DNA from: Victivallales bacterium
GTDB lineage: Bacteria > Verrucomicrobiota > Lentisphaeria > Oligosphaerales > Oligosphaeraceae
Length of the DNA stretch: 6,674 nucleotides
Direction of reading: 5' to 3'
Assembly: GCA_017963875.1 (NCBI GenBank)
Contig: JAGCTA010000156.1
Span: 1-6,674 of the forward strand
Below the pieces are notes generated by a model. The model was not told where the DNA came from and made no database searches. It saw only the letters and a program-made list of their open reading frames with translations. Every line of letters begins with the position of its first letter. Positions within the stretch are counted from its first letter, which is position 1. Of this stretch, positions 1 through 6,674 are shown piece after piece. A program made the position numbers and the translations under genes.

Positions 1-817
1 ATTCATCAATGGCAGCGAGGATTTCCTGAAGATTGTGCGCTTTCCTAACCCACGCCTGTACACGCAAGCCAAATCGTTTGAATGTCTCGAAAAGGTCCTG
101 CTGGCTGCTGACATCCACGCCATTCATAACTCCTTGAGTATAGAAAAGCACATCAAGAGGGCGTTCTGCAACCACGCGCGGGTCCAAGGATTTCAGGCTT
201 CCTGCCGTGGCATTGCGTGCGTTGGCGAATTCTTCTTCGCCGTGCGCAAGGCGGACAGCGTTCATTTTGACAAAACCAGCACGGCTCATGTAGACCTCCC
301 CGCGTGCTTCAAAGACTGCGGGGAGGTCCTCTTCATTTCCCGTAAGGCGGAGAGGGACGGATTGGATGGTGCGGATATTGGCCGTTACATCATCGCCTTC
401 ACTTCCATTGCCACGTGTCAAGGCACGTACCAAAAGCCCATGCTCATAGCGAATGGATATGCTGACGCCATCGATTTTAGGTTCAATGATATACGTGACG
501 TCCGCCTGTCTCAGTCCCTTTTCGACATAGTCCACGAAACGTGCGAGATCCCCTTCATTATATGTATTGTCAAGGCTCATCATGGGGACTTCGTGGCGGA
601 ATGACGCAAAAGCCTTCAGCGGCTCCCCAGATACGCGCTGTGTAGGAGAATCTGGCGTAATACATTCAGGATGAGCGGCTTCGAGTTCTTTCAACTCGCT
701 CATCATCTTGTCATACTCGAAATCGCTGATTTCGGGTCGCGCCTCGACATAGTACAAGCGATCATGGCGCTGTAATTCTGAACGTAAAAAAACGATTCTT
801 CCTTTGAAGTCATCCAT
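1..817 (-). CDS. ligA: NAD+-dependent DNA ligase LigA, N-terminal 272 residues (3' part beyond window)
   Basis: LigA seals nicks in duplex DNA using NAD+ as the adenylate donor, in Okazaki-fragment joining and repair in the cytoplasm. Translating the minus strand from the ATG at 817-815 gives an open frame to the window edge. Residues 1-70 match domain Ia, which binds the NMN half of NAD+, with LYYVEARPEISDFEYD at about 21-36 and PDSPTQRV at 55-62. The adenylation domain follows: RHEVPMMSLDN at 74-84, the KxDG motif EPKIDG at 112-117 with nucleophile Lys114, TRGNG at 134-138, RGEV at 172-175 and RNATAGSL at 201-208. The order and spacing match E. coli LigA closely. The OB, zinc-finger, helix-hairpin-helix and BRCT domains would lie outside the window. 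The start is supported by a TTGGAG Shine-Dalgarno sequence and by alignment to the family N-terminus. The gene is divergent from recN. No frameshift or missing key residue is seen. Confidence 0.97.
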   Translation of the reverse strand, partial: MDDFKGRIVFLRSELQRHDRLYYVEARPEISDFEYDKMMSELKELEAAHPECITPDSPTQRVSGEPLKAFASFRHEVPMMSLDNTYNEGDLARFVDYVEKGLRQADVTYIIEPKIDGVSISIRYEHGLLVRALTRGNGSEGDDVTANIRTIQSVPLRLTGNEEDLPAVFEARGEVYMSRAGFVKMNAVRLAHGEEEFANARNATAGSLKSLDPRVVAERPLDVLFYTQGVMNGVDVSSQQDLFETFKRFGLRVQAWVRKAHNLQEILAAIDE

Positions 818-826
818 TTGGGAAAT

Positions 827-832
827 CTCCAA
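827..832 (-). promoter_or_regulatory. Shine-Dalgarno sequence of ligA
   Basis: On the minus strand the sequence reads TTGGAG, with the GGAG core ending nine bases before the ATG at 817-815. No other in-frame start lies nearby with comparable support, so it fixes the ligA start chosen here. Confidence 0.7.
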
Positions 833-866
833 TAATCTGTTTGCCGATGAGTTGCCAGAGAATAAG

Positions 867-901
867 ATATTGCTCAATGGAGAAAATCCTAACAGCAATA
901 T
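867..901. repeat. 8-bp perfect inverted repeat in the ligA/recN intergenic region
   Basis: ATATTGCT (867-874) and AGCAATAT (894-901) are exact reverse complements separated by 19 bases. The pairing does not extend in either direction. It lies 50-84 bases upstream of the ligA start, so it could be an operator or a weak leader stem-loop. An AT-rich 8-mer pair at this distance can also arise by chance, so no function is claimed. It is not followed by a T-run on either strand in the way an intrinsic terminator would be. Confidence 0.3.
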
Positions 902-978
902 GATAAAATATCGAAAAAACTTAATGAAAAAACGGACGATTTGACTAGTGTTTCCGATAAAGACCAATATATTTCCAA

Positions 979-1006
979 TTGAAAAAGTCTGTTTCTATTT
1001 TATGAT
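979..1006 (+). promoter_or_regulatory. Candidate sigma70-type promoter of recN (and probably the downstream operon)
   Basis: TTGAAA (979-984) and TATGAT (1001-1006) match the -35 and -10 consensus at four of six and five of six positions, separated by 16 bases. Transcription would begin around 1012-1014, leaving a leader of about 14 bases before the ATG at 1027. The site lies in the AT-rich gap between divergent genes, where a promoter is expected. It overlaps the alternative TTG codon at 1006, which argues against that codon as a start. This is a sequence match only. Confidence 0.5.
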
Positions 1007-1026
1007 TGTCAAACATCTTTTGTTGC

Positions 1027-2733
1027 ATGCTTGAATCTCTACACATACGCAATCTGGCATTGGTATCCACGTTGGATTTGGAATTCACGGCGGGACTGAA
1101 TGTCATCACAGGTGAAACTGGCGCTGGAAAATCGCTGATAATCGGTGCCATTCAACTGTTGGCAGGCGGTCGTTCGACGCCTAGCATGATCCGAAAAGGA
1201 GAAAAATCCTGCGAGGCGGCGGCTGTGGTGAATCTCTCCAAGGCATTCCCTGAACTACGGGAAGCCATAGAGTCAAAACTGGAAGCCGCGGGGTTGCCTC
1301 CCAACGAGGAGAACCGCCTTCTATTGCGTCGAGTTGTAACGGAATCGGGCTCTCGCGCGTATGTGAATGCGACTCCAGTCACCATCGGTTTTCTGAGGGA
1401 AATCGGGGCTCTTTTAATCGATATCCACGGCCCTCATGACAATCAGTCGTTGCTGCTTAGTTCCCATCAACTGGCTTTGCTGGATACTTTTGCGGGCAAT
1501 CAGCCGTTGCTTCAGGAGTGCAGGGGGCTTTATTTGAAAAGTACCGATATCAGAAGACAGTTGGATGAACTGGCCAACGAGGGGCTCAATCCAGAAGAGG
1601 CAGAACTTCTGAGACACCAACTCAAGGAAATCAAGGAGGCAAATCTCCAGTCTGGCGAAGATGTCGAACTCCTCAAAAAATACAAACTTGGTGAGAACTC
1701 AAAGAGACTGTCTGAACTTACAGGGGGCGCATCGCTGGCACTGGCATCTGGGGATAATTCCATTCTTGACCAGTTTACGGATATTATCCGCGCTTTGCGA
1801 GAGGTCGAATCGCTTGACCCAGACAATGGGCCGCAGTTTCCAGAACAACTTGTGTCGATTTATGACCAGGTTCAAACACTTGCCGAACAATTGGATGACT
1901 ATGCGCATGATTTGACTCTGGACACAGAGGAATTTCAGCAGATTGAAGAAAGGCTTGAACTTGTACAAAAACTGAAGCGCAAATACGGCCCCTCATTGGA
2001 GGATGTTCTTGAGACACAGAAAAGAATCAAGGAACGGTTGAACAAGATTCTAGGCAGGGGGGAACTCATCGAAACGCTCAGAAAGCAACTGGAAGAATCG
2101 AATGACGCATTGGATGCAGTCTGCAAGAGATTGACGGATTCGAGGGAAAAGGCGGCGATGCCGCTGGCGGAGGCAATCACTGGCAAATTGCGCCATTTGG
2201 GATTCAACAAGGCCGCATTCCAGATTTTGCTGACTCCGTCTGCTTCTGGTCCAACGGGTGCCAATTCCGTTGAATTCATGTTTGCGCCAAATGTTGGAGA
2301 AGACCTGCAATCGCTTAGAAACACGGCGTCGTCAGGTGAGACGGCGCGTGTCATGCTGGCGGTCAAGACTGTTTTGTCTGAAGCGGATGCGGTGCCAATA
2401 CTTGTGTTTGACGAGATTGACGCGAATGTCGGAGGGCGTGTCGCGGGGACTGTCGCTGATGAACTGCGGGCCGTGGCCAGGCATCATCAGGTTTTCAGCA
2501 TAACACATTTGCCTCAGATTGCGGCTGCCGCAGACAACCATTATCTGGTCGAGAAGCACGTTGAAAATGACCGAACTGTGACCGACATGCAGTCCCTGGA
2601 TATGAAGGCAAGAACCAGTGAACTCATTCGCATGCTAGGTGCCGATGTGGATTCATACGCCGCTGAACAACACGCAAAAGAATTGCTGAACAACGCCTTG
2701 CGAAGAAATTCAGAAAGAAATCCCAAAACTTGA
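1027..2733 (+). CDS. recN: DNA repair ATPase RecN
   Basis: RecN is an SMC-like cytoplasmic ATPase that acts early in recombinational repair of double-strand breaks. The 568-residue product is close to the usual family length (E. coli, 553). It starts MLESLHIRNLALV, like the family N-terminus. Walker A GETGAGKS is at 29-36; a long charged, Glu/Lys/Leu-rich coiled-coil stretch occupies roughly 150-370. The ABC signature NTASSGE is at 432-438, Walker B LVFDE at 459-463, then DANVGG (464-469) and the switch histidine in SITHLPQIA at His494. The signature reads SSGE, where E. coli has SGGE. The frame also allows a TTG start at 1006, seven codons upstream, but ATG 1027 fits the family and the promoter candidate better. 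No good Shine-Dalgarno sequence precedes either start, unlike ligA, dnaG and the last gene. It is probably cotranscribed with the next two genes. No LexA-type operator could be identified. Confidence 0.97.
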   Translation: MLESLHIRNLALVSTLDLEFTAGLNVITGETGAGKSLIIGAIQLLAGGRSTPSMIRKGEKSCEAAAVVNLSKAFPELREAIESKLEAAGLPPNEENRLLLRRVVTESGSRAYVNATPVTIGFLREIGALLIDIHGPHDNQSLLLSSHQLALLDTFAGNQPLLQECRGLYLKSTDIRRQLDELANEGLNPEEAELLRHQLKEIKEANLQSGEDVELLKKYKLGENSKRLSELTGGASLALASGDNSILDQFTDIIRALREVESLDPDNGPQFPEQLVSIYDQVQTLAEQLDDYAHDLTLDTEEFQQIEERLELVQKLKRKYGPSLEDVLETQKRIKERLNKILGRGELIETLRKQLEESNDALDAVCKRLTDSREKAAMPLAEAITGKLRHLGFNKAAFQILLTPSASGPTGANSVEFMFAPNVGEDLQSLRNTASSGETARVMLAVKTVLSEADAVPILVFDEIDANVGGRVAGTVADELRAVARHHQVFSITHLPQIAAAADNHYLVEKHVENDRTVTDMQSLDMKARTSELIRMLGADVDSYAAEQHAKELLNNALRRNSERNPKT

Positions 2734-2752
2734 CAACAGAAGAAGATATGCC

Positions 2753-3622
2753 ATGAAAAAACATTTGAATAATATTATTGTTTCCATGGCGATGGTCGCC
2801 ATGCTCTTCAATTCCTGTACTCCGACTGACCCGCGCTCTGAATTGCAGAATGCACATAAGTTAATGCAGCAAAATCAGTTTGATAATGCGTTGCCGAGAA
2901 TAAGGACATGCCTTGACATGGATTCGGAGAATGTTGACGCCATAATTGCCAACGCCCTTTGTGTCTATAATCTCCAGCCTCGTGACAACGATGCCTGCAA
3001 GAATGCCCGTCTAAAACTTTCCCGTGTGACTTCGACATTGGCCCCGACTCGTTTTGATGCATGGTACACATATACATGGGTTTTGATGGAGGACATGGAC
3101 TACGACAAAGCAGTCAATGCGGCTCGTCGTGCTCGGACGCTGTTCCGTTCCCTGCATAATCTTCCCAGCCATGAAAATGATGTCTGCGACAAGACTGATT
3201 TGACCTTGGCCAAAGAGAATCTTGCATACGCAAACCTGATTCTTATGACAGCCGATATTTGCCGCCACAACGGTCTCACTGAAGGTATGCCATTTTTCAA
3301 GGTCGCATTGTCCATTCCGTCGTTTGCAGAACTCCCTGAACTGTACCTGGCCTATGCGCAGTGGCTTTTGGAGGCAGGACGCAAACGTGACGCGCATATT
3401 GTCGCCTCTGAAGCGACTTCGAAGTTTTCTGATAATTTACCCTGCGCATACAACTATGCGCTTATAGATGAGTATTGCAGTCGAGAGATGAAGTTGCCTG
3501 ACCCATTGCGTGACAAACTTATCCGTAAGTTTGACCGCGCATTTACATTTGCAAGAAAAAGCGGCAATCTGGCAATCGAAAAACGGATCGCCGCCAAAAT
3601 GGCCCAACTGCAACGACGGTAA
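2753..3622 (+). CDS. Putative TPR-repeat lipoprotein of unknown function
   Basis: I do not recognise a named family. The 289-residue product begins with a short basic stretch (MKKH) and a hydrophobic segment at about 8-19, ending in LFNSC with Cys22. This resembles a type II lipoprotein signal with an imperfect lipobox (Asn at -2, Phe at -3), so export and lipid anchoring are inferred. The mature part is helical with tetratricopeptide-like pairs: about 28-61 (HKLMQQNQFDNALPRIRTCL), about 100-131 (WVLMEDMDYDKAVNAARRA) and about 195-227 (YAQWLLEAGRKRDAHIVASE). TPRs usually form protein-protein scaffolds; the partner here is unknown. Several extra cysteines occur (residues 53, 70, 82, 145, 170, 231, 242). 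The ATG follows a purine-rich AGAAGAAG site (2738-2745). The gene starts 19 bases after recN and ends 20 bases before dnaG. The lipoprotein call is less certain than the TPR call. Confidence 0.8.
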   Translation: MKKHLNNIIVSMAMVAMLFNSCTPTDPRSELQNAHKLMQQNQFDNALPRIRTCLDMDSENVDAIIANALCVYNLQPRDNDACKNARLKLSRVTSTLAPTRFDAWYTYTWVLMEDMDYDKAVNAARRARTLFRSLHNLPSHENDVCDKTDLTLAKENLAYANLILMTADICRHNGLTEGMPFFKVALSIPSFAELPELYLAYAQWLLEAGRKRDAHIVASEATSKFSDNLPCAYNYALIDEYCSREMKLPDPLRDKLIRKFDRAFTFARKSGNLAIEKRIAAKMAQLQRR

Positions 3623-3627
3623 GACCC

Positions 3628-3632
3628 GAGGA
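3628..3632 (+). promoter_or_regulatory. Shine-Dalgarno sequence of dnaG
   Basis: GAGGA lies ten bases before the ATG at 3643, within the 20-base gap after the TPR gene. A second AGGA at 3637-3640 is too close to the start to be the likely site. The site supports ATG 3643 as the dnaG start. Confidence 0.6.
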
Positions 3633-3642
3633 TTTCAGGAAA

Positions 3643-5535
3643 ATGCCTCATATCCCAGAAGAAATCATAGAGGAAATACGGTCACGGGCCAACCTTGTGC
3701 AACTTGTGCAGGAGATGACGCGTGTGGAAAAGCGCGGAAACGACTACTGGGCCTGCTGTCCGTTTCATCATGAAAAGACCGCATCGTTCAAAATCAACCC
3801 CGAACGCCAGAATTATTATTGCTTTGGCTGCAAAAAAAGCGGAAATGTTTTTTCATTTGTAAAGGAAACCGTAAATACGGATTTTGTCGGGGCGGTTCGA
3901 TGGCTGGCAGACCGGCTTGGCATCACAATTCCAGAAAGTGATGAAAAGGGGCTGACTGGTGCGGCCGCGGCGCAAAGACGCCAGTGGAAGGACAACTGTT
4001 TTCGTCTGTTGAATGATGTCGCCGCATGGTATCACGGAAATTTGAACGGGCCTGGAGCGGAGCAAGCGTTGTCATACATTGCCTCGCGCGAATTGGATAA
4101 GGAAGCGGTGGATCATTTCATGATTGGCTATTCACCAGATTCATGGGATGCGGTCATTGCGTGGGCAAAACGCCAGGGCTATACGCAGGATCAACTTCTC
4201 GCCACGGGGCTGGCAATCAAAAAGGAAAATGGCGGCGATTGCTATGACCGTTTCCGCGGACGGCTGACTTTCCCTATTTGGGATGAACTTGGGCGCGTCG
4301 TCGGCTTTTCCGCACGCGTCTTGGAAGCGAATGCGAAAACCGCCAAATACGTCAATTCACCCGAAAGGGAGTTCTTCCAGAAAGGACAGTTGCTTTATGC
4401 GTATAATTTTGCACGGCAGGCATTCAAGAATTCAGGCCGTGCATTGGTCTGCGAGGGCCAGTTGGATGTTATCGCATGCCATCGCGCGGGGCTGACATAC
4501 GCCGTCGCCGCACAGGGAACCGCTTTCACTGAACACCATGCGCAGATGCTCAGGCGTTCGACGCAGAATGTCACGCTTGCATTTGACGCGGATACGGCAG
4601 GGCAGAAGGCGACTGTTCGGACGGTCGCGCTGTTGCACGCGCAGGGACTCGCCGTCAGTGTGGCGACGCTTCCCGACGGCGATGATCCAGACAGCATTTT
4701 CAGGCGTGGCGGTGCGACGGCATTGTCAGCCATCATGAATGCGACTCGCCCCGCACTGCACTATCTTCTAGAGGCATTTGCGAGAAATCACGACTTGTCT
4801 GTCCCAGAGGAACGTGCAACGGTTGTCCAGGAACTGTTGAAGACGATACAGCCGATACCTGATCCAGTTGCCCGCGCGGGGCATTGCCAATGGCTTGCGC
4901 AGCAGTTGAATCTTCCAGAGAACATTGTCTATGAAGAACTGAAAATCGTTGAGAATGCACAGGCGAGAAACATTACGCCGATTATCTCGCCTCTTCCAAA
5001 AGTTCAAAAACATGATGGGTGGATGAAGCCGTTTGAATCAATTCAGCCTGTGAACGAAAATGCTCTTCAGACTCTGCTGGCGCTGATTCTCAAATTCGAG
5101 CCGCTTGCTTTGCAGTTGGCTGATGCAGTGGAACTTGAGGAATGTTTTAAGAATACTCCCGTGGGCGAGGCAGTCAATACGGTGCTGGCCCATACGCAGC
5201 AGGGGGAATGGGCTGATGCGGAGAATCTGCTGGCGTCGTCAAGTCTCTCGGAAATCCCATCTGTCGGCAAGGTATTGGCGCAGAACGATTTTGTTTCGTT
5301 GATGCCCCAGGAAGGTGATTCAAAGGAAATTATTGAAGGCAAATATGCCAAAATCAACCAGGCGTTCAACGACTGCATCGGCAAATTGCAGGCGGCTCGG
5401 CTTGCAGATGATATCCAGAAGACGAAGGAGGAACTGCGCAATGCTCCGTCCGAACGTCAACATGAACTTCAGGAGAAACTTTCGAAACTAATCATTGAGA
5501 AGAAAAGGCTACTGATTCCAAAGAAAGACTTTTGA
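3643..5535 (+). CDS. dnaG: DNA primase DnaG
   Basis: DnaG synthesises the RNA primers for DNA replication at the fork, together with the DnaB helicase. The 630-residue product has the three family regions. The N-terminal CHC2 zinc-binding domain has Cys39, His42, Cys60 and Cys63, within CPFHHEKTASF and YYCFGCKKSGN. The catalytic core includes YDRFRGRLTFPIWDELGRVV at 201-220 and KYVNSPE at 235-241. Its Toprim metal-binding residues are Glu271 (EGQLDV), Asp315 and Asp317 (AFDADTAGQKA) and the acidic PDGDDPD at 344-350. The C-terminal part, about 440-630, is divergent and ends in a charged, probably helical Glu/Lys-rich stretch, as expected for the helicase-interaction region. The protein is somewhat longer than E. 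coli DnaG (581), mostly in this C-terminal part. All catalytic residues I can identify are present. It probably shares a transcript with recN and the TPR gene, rather than the rpsU-dnaG-rpoD arrangement of E. coli. Confidence 0.97.
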   Translation: MPHIPEEIIEEIRSRANLVQLVQEMTRVEKRGNDYWACCPFHHEKTASFKINPERQNYYCFGCKKSGNVFSFVKETVNTDFVGAVRWLADRLGITIPESDEKGLTGAAAAQRRQWKDNCFRLLNDVAAWYHGNLNGPGAEQALSYIASRELDKEAVDHFMIGYSPDSWDAVIAWAKRQGYTQDQLLATGLAIKKENGGDCYDRFRGRLTFPIWDELGRVVGFSARVLEANAKTAKYVNSPEREFFQKGQLLYAYNFARQAFKNSGRALVCEGQLDVIACHRAGLTYAVAAQGTAFTEHHAQMLRRSTQNVTLAFDADTAGQKATVRTVALLHAQGLAVSVATLPDGDDPDSIFRRGGATALSAIMNATRPALHYLLEAFARNHDLSVPEERATVVQELLKTIQPIPDPVARAGHCQWLAQQLNLPENIVYEELKIVENAQARNITPIISPLPKVQKHDGWMKPFESIQPVNENALQTLLALILKFEPLALQLADAVELEECFKNTPVGEAVNTVLAHTQQGEWADAENLLASSSLSEIPSVGKVLAQNDFVSLMPQEGDSKEIIEGKYAKINQAFNDCIGKLQAARLADDIQKTKEELRNAPSERQHELQEKLSKLIIEKKRLLIPKKDF

Positions 5536-5540
5536 TTTTT

Positions 5541-5546
5541 TATACT
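5541..5546 (+). promoter_or_regulatory. Possible -10 element upstream of the secreted protein gene
   Basis: TATACT matches the -10 consensus at five of six positions and lies 34 bases before the ATG at 5581, in the 45-base gap after dnaG. No good -35 hexamer is seen 16-18 bases upstream, where the sequence is the dnaG 3' end. The last gene may have its own promoter here or may be read through from dnaG. Confidence 0.25.
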
Positions 5547-5566
5547 TCTACTCTCATTTCAAACAC

Positions 5567-5573
5567 AAAGGAG
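5567..5573 (+). promoter_or_regulatory. Strong Shine-Dalgarno sequence of the secreted protein gene
   Basis: AAAGGAG lies seven bases before the ATG at 5581. It is the closest match to the anti-16S consensus in the window and fixes the start, which is then followed directly by a signal peptide. Confidence 0.8.
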
Positions 5574-5580
5574 AAGACGC

Positions 5581-6674
5581 ATGAAAAAATGGTTGTTGAC
5601 ATTGGGGCTTTTGGTGGTTTGCTGTGTCCAGGCAAGTCAGACACTTGTCGAAGACAACTTTACGGCGGAAGCACCTGAAGTATGGAAGTTTGTTGGATTG
5701 TTCAGGCCGTTTACAGCCATTGAATATACCTCAAATGGCGTGGTGCTGAAACGCAACGACGCGCAGAAGCCGATACCAGGCAGGCTGTTCGACACGGCAT
5801 ACCAGTTTCACAGCGTCGTCAAGGATTTGCCCAAAGGTGCTGACTACTATGATCTTTCCGTGAAAATCGGCACCAACAAGGAGAGTTTCATTCCACGCGG
5901 GCATGGAGATGGTTATCACAATCGCATCGTGTGGTATGACGGCGAGGGCAAGAAGGTCATGGACACCCCTTATCGTCCGTCTTTCCGTTTTAGCCTGGAG
6001 CAGCCAGGCTGGAGTTCCTTCAGAGGCGACATTCCCAAAGGAGCAGTAAGCGCGGAAGTGCAGTTCGGTTTTGACACGCCTGATTTCCAGCCAGGCGAGA
6101 GCGCGATTCTTGCTGGAGTAAAGTTTGTTGTAGGGACGAAGGCGGAAATCATCGCAAAGCCGAGCCTTGGCGGAATGGACCATACGCCAACGCGTCTAAG
6201 CCCATCACCGACTGCCGATGGAGCGGCACCTGTCCGCATCCATGTTGCCAACGCCGCAGGCGTTGATTGGGAAGCATCAACAATCACTTTGGATGACAAG
6301 CCGATTGATGCTGGCTTGAGTCGAGACGGTGAGATCTTCACTTATACTCCACAGACTCCGTTTGAAGCAGGAATTCATCACTTCAAATTCACCTTGAAGG
6401 ATATTGGCGGAAACATTGATAATTTCGGATGTGTGCTGTATGTAGGCAGTATAAAAACACCCAATACGATGACCATCCGCGAGGACGGCATGCCAATGCT
6501 CAATGGCAAACCGTTCTTCATGCTCGGCATAGCGTGCCTGGTCAAGCAGGGGCGCAACGAAATGTCGTATGACAAGGCATTCGAGGAGGCCGCTGCAGCG
6601 GGCATGAACTTCGCGCGTCACTGGAGTTCCTACAATATGGAGTGGGATGACGCCAATGATTACATCAAGGCAGC
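5581..6674 (+). CDS. Secreted multidomain protein, probable glycoside hydrolase (N-terminal 364 residues; 3' part beyond window)
   Basis: The frame stays open from the ATG to the right edge. Residues 1-18 (MKKWLLTLGLLVVCCVQA) form a type I signal peptide, with likely cleavage after Ala18, so the product is exported. Residues 19 to about 200 are beta-rich with many aromatics and resemble a carbohydrate-binding-like or jelly-roll sandwich, without a clear family match. Residues about 208-290 look like an Ig-like domain (VRIHVANAAGVDWEASTITL through FTLKDIGGN). From about 298, DGMPMLNGKPFFMLGIACL followed by FEEAAAAGMNFARHW is the typical opening of a (beta/alpha)8 barrel in GH2/GH5/GH42-like enzymes: the 'NGKPFF.. 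G' strand, then a helix and 'AGMNFAR'. The catalytic acids would lie downstream, so the family, substrate and activity cannot be assigned. It follows dnaG in the same direction with a 45-base gap and is probably functionally unrelated to it. Confidence 0.85.
   Translation, partial: MKKWLLTLGLLVVCCVQASQTLVEDNFTAEAPEVWKFVGLFRPFTAIEYTSNGVVLKRNDAQKPIPGRLFDTAYQFHSVVKDLPKGADYYDLSVKIGTNKESFIPRGHGDGYHNRIVWYDGEGKKVMDTPYRPSFRFSLEQPGWSSFRGDIPKGAVSAEVQFGFDTPDFQPGESAILAGVKFVVGTKAEIIAKPSLGGMDHTPTRLSPSPTADGAAPVRIHVANAAGVDWEASTITLDDKPIDAGLSRDGEIFTYTPQTPFEAGIHHFKFTLKDIGGNIDNFGCVLYVGSIKTPNTMTIREDGMPMLNGKPFFMLGIACLVKQGRNEMSYDKAFEEAAAAGMNFARHWSSYNMEWDDANDYIKA

Noticed and set aside
35..604. 189-codon open frame on the plus strand
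   Set aside because: It lies entirely opposite ligA, whose minus-strand frame contains the KxDG motif and other ligase motifs. The plus-strand product resembles nothing and is a shadow.
941..970. Alternative recN promoter with TTGACT as -35
   Set aside because: The -35 at 941-946 is good, but no hexamer 16-18 bases downstream resembles TATAAT (best CAATAT), so 979-1006 is preferred.
1006..1026. Upstream TTG start extending RecN by seven residues
   Set aside because: The extension MSNIFCC does not fit the RecN N-terminus (M-L-x-S-L-x-I), has no Shine-Dalgarno sequence, and its first codon overlaps the candidate -10 element.
940..1026. SOS (LexA) operator upstream of recN
   Set aside because: recN is LexA-controlled in some bacteria, so I looked for CTGT-N8-ACAG and GAAC-N4-GTTC type sites. 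Only a lone CTGT half-site near 989 was found.
1935..2366. 143-codon open frame on the minus strand inside recN
   Set aside because: It is antisense to recN, serine-rich as expected of an antisense shadow, and has no recognisable motif or ribosome site.
5519..5541. Possible intrinsic terminator after dnaG
   Set aside because: A T-run follows the stop codon, but the only preceding pairing is a 4-bp AAAG/CTTT stem, too weak to call.
5731..6183. 150-codon open frame on the minus strand
   Set aside because: It is antisense to the secreted protein gene, whose signal peptide and strong Shine-Dalgarno sequence support the plus-strand reading.

Overview
The window holds bacterial chromosomal DNA with five protein-coding genes on two diverging units. 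Base composition looks balanced, about half G+C by eye, with an AT-rich gap between the units. No RNA gene, insertion sequence, phage gene or CRISPR array was seen. Three genes are recognisable housekeeping DNA-metabolism genes: NAD+-dependent DNA ligase (ligA), the SMC-like repair ATPase recN, and DNA primase (dnaG). Lineage is an inference from protein style only. The 'SSGE...ARVMLAVKTVL' form of the RecN signature, a big secreted glycoside-hydrolase-like protein next to core genes, and the lipoprotein style suggest the Planctomycetota-Verrucomicrobiota-Chlamydiota group (for example a gut-type Lentisphaerota or Verrucomicrobiota). This is not proven.

Layout: bases 1-817 encode, on the minus strand, the first 272 residues of LigA, which runs off the left edge. 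Bases 818-1026 are an AT-rich divergent intergenic region. It carries a good sigma70-type promoter candidate for recN and an 8-bp inverted repeat on the ligA side. On the plus strand follow recN (1027-2733), a TPR-like lipoprotein of unknown function (2753-3622) and dnaG (3643-5535). The gaps between them are only 19 and 20 bases, so they look like one transcription unit. After a 45-base gap with a very good Shine-Dalgarno sequence, a secreted multidomain protein starts at 5581 and runs off the right edge. Its visible part is a signal peptide, a beta-rich region, an Ig-like region and the start of a probable TIM-barrel glycoside hydrolase domain.

Functionally, LigA seals nicks during replication and repair, RecN acts in double-strand-break repair, and DnaG makes replication primers, so the left 5.5 kb is a replication/repair neighbourhood. 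The lipoprotein between recN and dnaG has no evident link to DNA and is the least explained gene. The secreted protein at the right edge probably belongs to polysaccharide or glycoside breakdown and may be a separate unit. I found no clear sign of a novel defence or mobile system; the findings are modest.
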